Assembly: GCA_002702575.1 (NCBI GenBank)
Contig: PAAJ01000006.1
Coordinates: forward strand, 124,001 to 188,000
Direction: 5' to 3'
DNA from: Phycisphaerae bacterium
GTDB lineage: Bacteria > Planctomycetota > Phycisphaerae > Phycisphaerales > SM1A02
DNA length: 64,000 bases
Part shown: piece after piece, positions 60,697 through 64,000 of the stretch
How positions within the stretch are numbered: the stretch's first letter is position 1
Layout of the letters: every line of letters starts with the position of its first letter
Position numbers and translations under genes: made by a program
Notes under the pieces: model-generated
The model's database searches: none
What the model was told of the DNA's origin: nothing
What the model saw: only the letters and a program-made list of their open reading frames with translations

Positions 60697-61152
60697 TCAG
60701 TGCCCGATGTCCTCCGCCCAGAGATCAGGCTTCTCCGCCTGGAGACGCTCCATGAGGCTGACGCATCGATCGCAGTCCGCATGGATCAGATCGACCCCGG
60801 CTTCCTGAAGCCACGATTCAGCACCCTGAAAGGTCCTGCACTCGCCGATGACGACCCTTGGGATCCGATAGAGCACCGTCGTTCCAGCGCACATCGGACA
60901 GGGACTCAGCGTGGTCACGAGCGTCAGCTCATGCCAATCCCGCCTTCGTCCAGCCTGCCGAATGCAGGACATCTCCCCATGCGCCGTAGGGTCTCCGGAT
61001 TGCACTCGTTCATTGTGACCACGGGCGACGATCTGGCCATGCCGATCAACCAGGACGGCGCCAATTGGAATGCCACCTTCGGACCAGGACTTCTCAGCCT
61101 GTTCGATGGCGGCATCAAGCCAGGGCCGCCATTGCTCCGGGTTCAACGTCAC
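60697..61152 (-). CDS. cytosine-deaminase-like zinc-dependent deaminase
   Basis: 151 residues. Cytidine deaminase-fold with HGEMSC (His 58, Glu 60) and SPCPMC (Cys 85, Cys 88) zinc sites. The pattern IPIGAVLVD, ARGHNERVQSGDPTAHGE, TTLSPCPMCAGTTVLYRIPRVVIGE and the ending CVSLMERLQAEKPDLWAEDIG closely follow the yeast-type cytosine deaminase family, which converts cytosine to uracil. tRNA adenosine deaminase TadA is less likely because of the C-terminal ending. Its ATG overlaps the stop codon of the upstream lipoprotein gene. Confidence 0.85.
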   Translation of the reverse strand: MTLNPEQWRPWLDAAIEQAEKSWSEGGIPIGAVLVDRHGQIVARGHNERVQSGDPTAHGEMSCIRQAGRRRDWHELTLVTTLSPCPMCAGTTVLYRIPRVVIGECRTFQGAESWLQEAGVDLIHADCDRCVSLMERLQAEKPDLWAEDIGH

Positions 61153-61667
61153 GAGCCGGATTCAGCAGAGGCCTGCTGGAGTTCGGCCGAGGTCCGCTTG
61201 AGCTGTTCTTCGTTGAATCGCCAACGGTTCGATGCGACGACATGCCATGGCTGGAAGACATAGGACTGCAGTTCCAGTGTGACGAGTTGAGCTGGCGAGG
61301 TCCCGCGTGGCACGGTCATGTCGACCATGGCCTTGAGACCGAACATTCGGACCGAACGAATCTCGATGCCATCTGTTCTGGATGCATCGGTCTCGAGTCC
61401 GTTCAGTTTCAGTTGCTCTGCAACAGCAGCATGAGCGGCATCGCCCATGCTTGCGGGCAGACTGAAGATGACCGGTTCCTGCTGTGATCGGAAATCCTCC
61501 CGTGCCACACACCACTCGATGGCGGTGGCGATCACTTCGGGAATGGGAGCGTGTGTCGCCTGGTCGATGGAAGCCTCACCTTCAAGTGGTGGGTAGGAGG
61601 CGTAATTGGCACATCCCGTGGCTGCGAGAGACACGAGGATCACTGAAAGGGCCGAAAATCGAAACAT
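61149..61667 (-). CDS. small lipoprotein of unknown function
   Basis: 172 residues. Lipobox AATGC (Cys 19) after a short signal peptide. The mature part contains IPEVIATAIEWCVARED, FSLPASMGDAAHAAVAEQLK, IEIRSVRMFGLKAMVDMTVPRG and LVTLELQSYVFQPWHVVASNRW, an alpha/beta layout with no match I recognise. Its stop codon overlaps the start of the deaminase gene (ATGA), so the two are probably co-translated. Confidence 0.75.
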   Translation of the reverse strand: MFRFSALSVILVSLAATGCANYASYPPLEGEASIDQATHAPIPEVIATAIEWCVAREDFRSQQEPVIFSLPASMGDAAHAAVAEQLKLNGLETDASRTDGIEIRSVRMFGLKAMVDMTVPRGTSPAQLVTLELQSYVFQPWHVVASNRWRFNEEQLKRTSAELQQASAESGS

Positions 61668-61745
61668 GCTCTGCTCCCTGTGAAATCGCCCTTTGAAGGC
61701 GTCATTTCTTCAGTGTATCAACAGGCGGACCCTCAACTGCACGTC

Positions 61746-61751
61746 TATACT
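61746..61751 (+). promoter_or_regulatory. -10-like hexamer before ubiX
   Basis: TATACT ends 12 nt before the ATG of ubiX; no ribosome site or clear -35 is visible. Confidence 0.4.
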
Positions 61752-61763
61752 TGACCACGACTT

Positions 61764-62402
61764 ATGCACCATCGAGTAGTCATTGGTATCACAGGTGCCT
61801 CCGGTGCCGCCTATACGATCCGCTTCATGGAGCTCCTGGCGCGGCTTGGTATCGAAGTCCATGTGGCGGCCAGCGCCATGGGCCGTCGCCTGCTGTTTGA
61901 AGAGCTTGATATCCGCCATTTCACCGGTGAAGCCATGCTGGGCCCGGAACTGGCCGATCAGGTCGTCATTCACACCACCAATGATTTCGGAGCCACCATT
62001 TCCTCCGGCAGCTTCCAGCATGACGGCATGGTCATTCTGCCCTGCTCAAGCAATACCCTGAATTCGATTGCGGCGGGGCTGACCGGGACGCTGATCCAGC
62101 GTGCGGCAGCGGTCTGTCTGAAGGAGCGGAGGAAGCTGGTCATCGCCCACCGCGAGTCCCCGCTGAGTCCGATCGACATTGAAAGCATGAGCAAGCTCAA
62201 TCGCGCAGGTGCCATCATCGCACCGCTGTCTCCGGGCTTCTACATGCTTCCCAAGACGCTTGATGATCTGGTGGATTTCATGGTCGGTCGTCTGATGGAT
62301 CAGCTTGGCTACGACCACAAGTTGCCTGTTCGCTGGAAGGGCAGTGCCGACAAGCAGGACGTCAACCCGACGGCGTCTGGGCTTCCTCAATCCGACGCAT
62401 GA
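61764..62402 (+). CDS. ubiX: flavin prenyltransferase UbiX/Pad1-like
   Basis: 212 residues. FMN and dimethylallyl-phosphate-binding signatures: GITGASGAAYTIRF, TISSGSF, VILPCSSNTLNSIAAGLTG and LVIAHRESPLSPI. UbiX makes prenylated FMN, the cofactor of UbiD-type decarboxylases. No ubiD lies in the window. Polyprenyl synthase and UbiX fit quinone synthesis but are far apart. The 3' end overlaps the converging HlyD-type gene by 41 bp. Confidence 0.93.
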   Translation: MHHRVVIGITGASGAAYTIRFMELLARLGIEVHVAASAMGRRLLFEELDIRHFTGEAMLGPELADQVVIHTTNDFGATISSGSFQHDGMVILPCSSNTLNSIAAGLTGTLIQRAAAVCLKERRKLVIAHRESPLSPIDIESMSKLNRAGAIIAPLSPGFYMLPKTLDDLVDFMVGRLMDQLGYDHKLPVRWKGSADKQDVNPTASGLPQSDA

Positions 62403-63897
62403 TGGTCCCCGCCGGAGGTTCGACCAGAAGAACCTGGTCCCCTTCCACCAACTCACTCTGAATCTCCGCGAAGAGTTCGGAGTTCCTGTTGACCTTGACC
62501 GGGAACTCGACGTAACCGTTGTCTTCAAGCTTGTAGACGAAGACATGCCGACCACGACGGTGGATTGCCTGAACGGGAACATAGAGCGCCGCCTCGACGG
62601 TCTCGATGTGGATGTTCGCCTTGACCCGCATCGAGGGCTTGAGAACGAGTCCGTGTCCCTCGGTGATCACGATCTGGACGCTGTAGTCACGTCCTCCCGG
62701 ATCCCGCCATCCGCCGTCCTCCGCGAGAACACTGACACCGAGGACTTCACCGTCGATGATGGCATCTGGAATGGCATCCGTCTTCATCACCACCGACTGA
62801 CCTTTCTTGATCAGACCTGACAGGGCTTCATTGACCTTGACGCTGGCCGCCATCCGTTCGGTATTCGGAAGCACCACGATCAGCTGGTTTCTGTAGAGAT
62901 TGCTTCCGACCTGCAAAGGCGGATCATCATCACGACGGCGGCGATCCACCGTGGATCCATAGACGACCATGCCTTCTGCCGGGGCATTGACGATGCATCG
63001 TTCCAACTGGAGCTGCCATTTGCTCAGGCGTTCCTGCTTGGATTCGAGGGTCTTCTTCGCCGCTTCGACGTTGTCCTTTGCGGTACGGACCTCCGCATCG
63101 GTTCGCTTCTGGACACGCGTCATCTCGGCAATGGCCTGATCGCGATCCGATTCCTTCTGAAGCTGGTCCTTGAAGAAGGTGTACTTCTCGTACATCTCGT
63201 TGGAAAGTCGCGCCTTCGAAAGCTCGGCCTCCGCCTTGATCATCGAGATTTCATCTTTTTCGAGTTCATCCTGCGAGATGAAATCCTTCTCTCGCAGCGT
63301 CAACGACTTCTCGTACTTTTCCTTCAGCCGGTTGTAATCCTTTTCAGCCGTGCGGACGGACAGTTCATTCTGTTCCCGGGTCGTCCGGACCTCGCCCTCC
63401 TGCCAGGCCTTGAGTGCGAGCTCGGACTGGTCGACGGTCACCTGTGCCTTCTGGACACTCGAGTCTCGAAGCTGCTTGGCGATCTCGTAGGTCGCTTCGC
63501 GATTGCGAAGCGTGTTTTCGGCGGCAACGACATCCTCTTCGATGCCCTGGATCTTCTCGAGAACGTTTTCGTCATCGAGCTTGAAGAGAAGATCACCTTC
63601 CTTGACCGTCGTTCCCTCATCGATGATCTCGGTAATGGTCGCCTGACCCTCCAGCTCACATCGGATTTCAACCTGATCCATGGCGATCAACTCACCGGAC
63701 GCGGGGATGGTGATGTCGAATTCACCACGCTCGATCACATGCAGATCGGTCGCCCCGACCGTCTCCGGCTGCCCCCCGCTGCCAGTGGACATCCAGGCGA
63801 CACCCACGATGAGGATGGTGGCCGCTGCCACGAGCATGATGCCGCTGCTGGTGACGCCTCGGTGGGCATGACGAAATGGGGTGAAGTCGGGAGTCAT
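62362..63897 (-). CDS. HlyD-type periplasmic adaptor (membrane fusion protein)
   Basis: 511 residues from the ATG giving MTPDFTPFRH; a TTG at 63915 overlapping the upstream stop (TTGA) is the alternative. One membrane helix (about 20-38), then a lipoyl-like half (SGELIAMDQVEIRCELEGQATITEIIDEGTTVKEGDLLFKLDD), a long coiled-coil hairpin (about 100-290), the second lipoyl half (APAEGMVVYG), and beta-barrel and membrane-proximal domains (YVPVQAIHRRGRHVFVYKLEDNGYVEFPVKV). It links an inner-membrane exporter to a TolC-type channel. The pump itself is presumably encoded beyond the right edge. Confidence 0.88.
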   Translation of the reverse strand: MTPDFTPFRHAHRGVTSSGIMLVAAATILIVGVAWMSTGSGGQPETVGATDLHVIERGEFDITIPASGELIAMDQVEIRCELEGQATITEIIDEGTTVKEGDLLFKLDDENVLEKIQGIEEDVVAAENTLRNREATYEIAKQLRDSSVQKAQVTVDQSELALKAWQEGEVRTTREQNELSVRTAEKDYNRLKEKYEKSLTLREKDFISQDELEKDEISMIKAEAELSKARLSNEMYEKYTFFKDQLQKESDRDQAIAEMTRVQKRTDAEVRTAKDNVEAAKKTLESKQERLSKWQLQLERCIVNAPAEGMVVYGSTVDRRRRDDDPPLQVGSNLYRNQLIVVLPNTERMAASVKVNEALSGLIKKGQSVVMKTDAIPDAIIDGEVLGVSVLAEDGGWRDPGGRDYSVQIVITEGHGLVLKPSMRVKANIHIETVEAALYVPVQAIHRRGRHVFVYKLEDNGYVEFPVKVNRNSELFAEIQSELVEGDQVLLVEPPAGTIMRRIEEAQTPSG

Positions 63898-63911
63898 TGG
63901 GAAGTGTTCAT

Positions 63912-64000
63912 TCAAGCAGGTGGATCGTCATAAGACAAGTTTTCTGTCGGTTCCAACTGCATTCCGGGAAGAATTTCCATCATTCCATTCGGCTGTATGC
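63912..64000 (-). CDS. C-terminal end of an unidentified protein
   Basis: Reading the minus strand from the window edge gives 28 residues ending QLEPTENLSYDDPPA and a TGA overlapping the first base region of the adaptor gene. The coupling suggests an upstream partner in the same export operon. Too short to assign. Confidence 0.4.
   Translation of the reverse strand, partial: IQPNGMMEILPGMQLEPTENLSYDDPPA

Overview
The window reads as a piece of chromosome from a diderm planctomycete-like bacterium, probably of the Phycisphaerae type (inference from gene content, not from a marker tree). Supporting signs are a fragment of a PSCyt2/DUF1549-type protein at the left edge, Hanks-type kinases with TPRs or coupled to an ECF sigma factor, a MoxR/DUF58/VWA gene cluster with planctomycete-style companions, dnaA standing away from dnaN/recF/gyrB, many lipoproteins, and TolC/HlyD/Lgt genes. 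Base composition is moderately GC-rich throughout. I see no phage, transposon, CRISPR array or rRNA. Genes are tightly packed, many neighbours share 4-bp ATGA junctions, and convergent genes often end within a few bases of each other.

Left part (1-10 kb): PSCyt2 fragment, TPR kinase, then 3-hydroxyacyl-CoA dehydrogenase, 2-methylcitrate synthase (prpC) and methylisocitrate lyase (prpB) on the minus strand; then a membrane kinase translationally coupled to an ECF sigma factor, facing a coiled-coil membrane protein. 10-25 kb: housekeeping and envelope genes (SpoIID-like lipoprotein, TPR protein with two RNA polymerase alpha-CTD modules, ChaN-like lipoprotein, Sua5-type TsaC, TolC-like lipoprotein, SH3-like exported protein, tRNA-Ala(UGC), RNase H-fold nuclease, RsmJ, Dabb lipoprotein, methyltransferase, polyprenyl diphosphate synthase, metallo-beta-lactamase-fold hydrolase, DnaA, MutM).

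25.8-39 kb is the most system-like region: seven co-directional genes (MoxR ATPase, DUF58, BatA-like, VWA membrane protein, a 1428-aa coiled-coil membrane protein, a terpene-cyclase-like repeat protein, an exported protein), most with overlapping ends. It looks like one envelope-associated machine of unknown purpose.

39-64 kb: trpD, lgt, an exported SAM-methyltransferase-like protein, HolB, a ComEC protein without the C-terminal hydrolase domain, a sugar dehydrogenase of the GSDH type, a VKOR-DsbA-DsbA fusion, ArgS, a B12-domain/MeaB GTPase fusion, an APC transporter with Usp domains plus two small membrane proteins, prpD, fructose-1,6-bisphosphatase, thiolase, lipoproteins, an Nramp-related transporter, a cytosine-deaminase-like enzyme, UbiX and an HlyD-type adaptor that runs to the right edge.

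Taken together, prpB, prpC, prpD, the 3-hydroxyacyl-CoA dehydrogenase, thiolase and the B12/MeaB protein suggest that propionyl-CoA is handled by the methylcitrate cycle and probably also by a methylmalonyl-CoA route, with FBPase available for gluconeogenesis. At the DNA level, several starts lie only 7-12 nt downstream of a -10-like hexamer (probable leaderless transcripts), and several stop codons lie inside inverted repeats.
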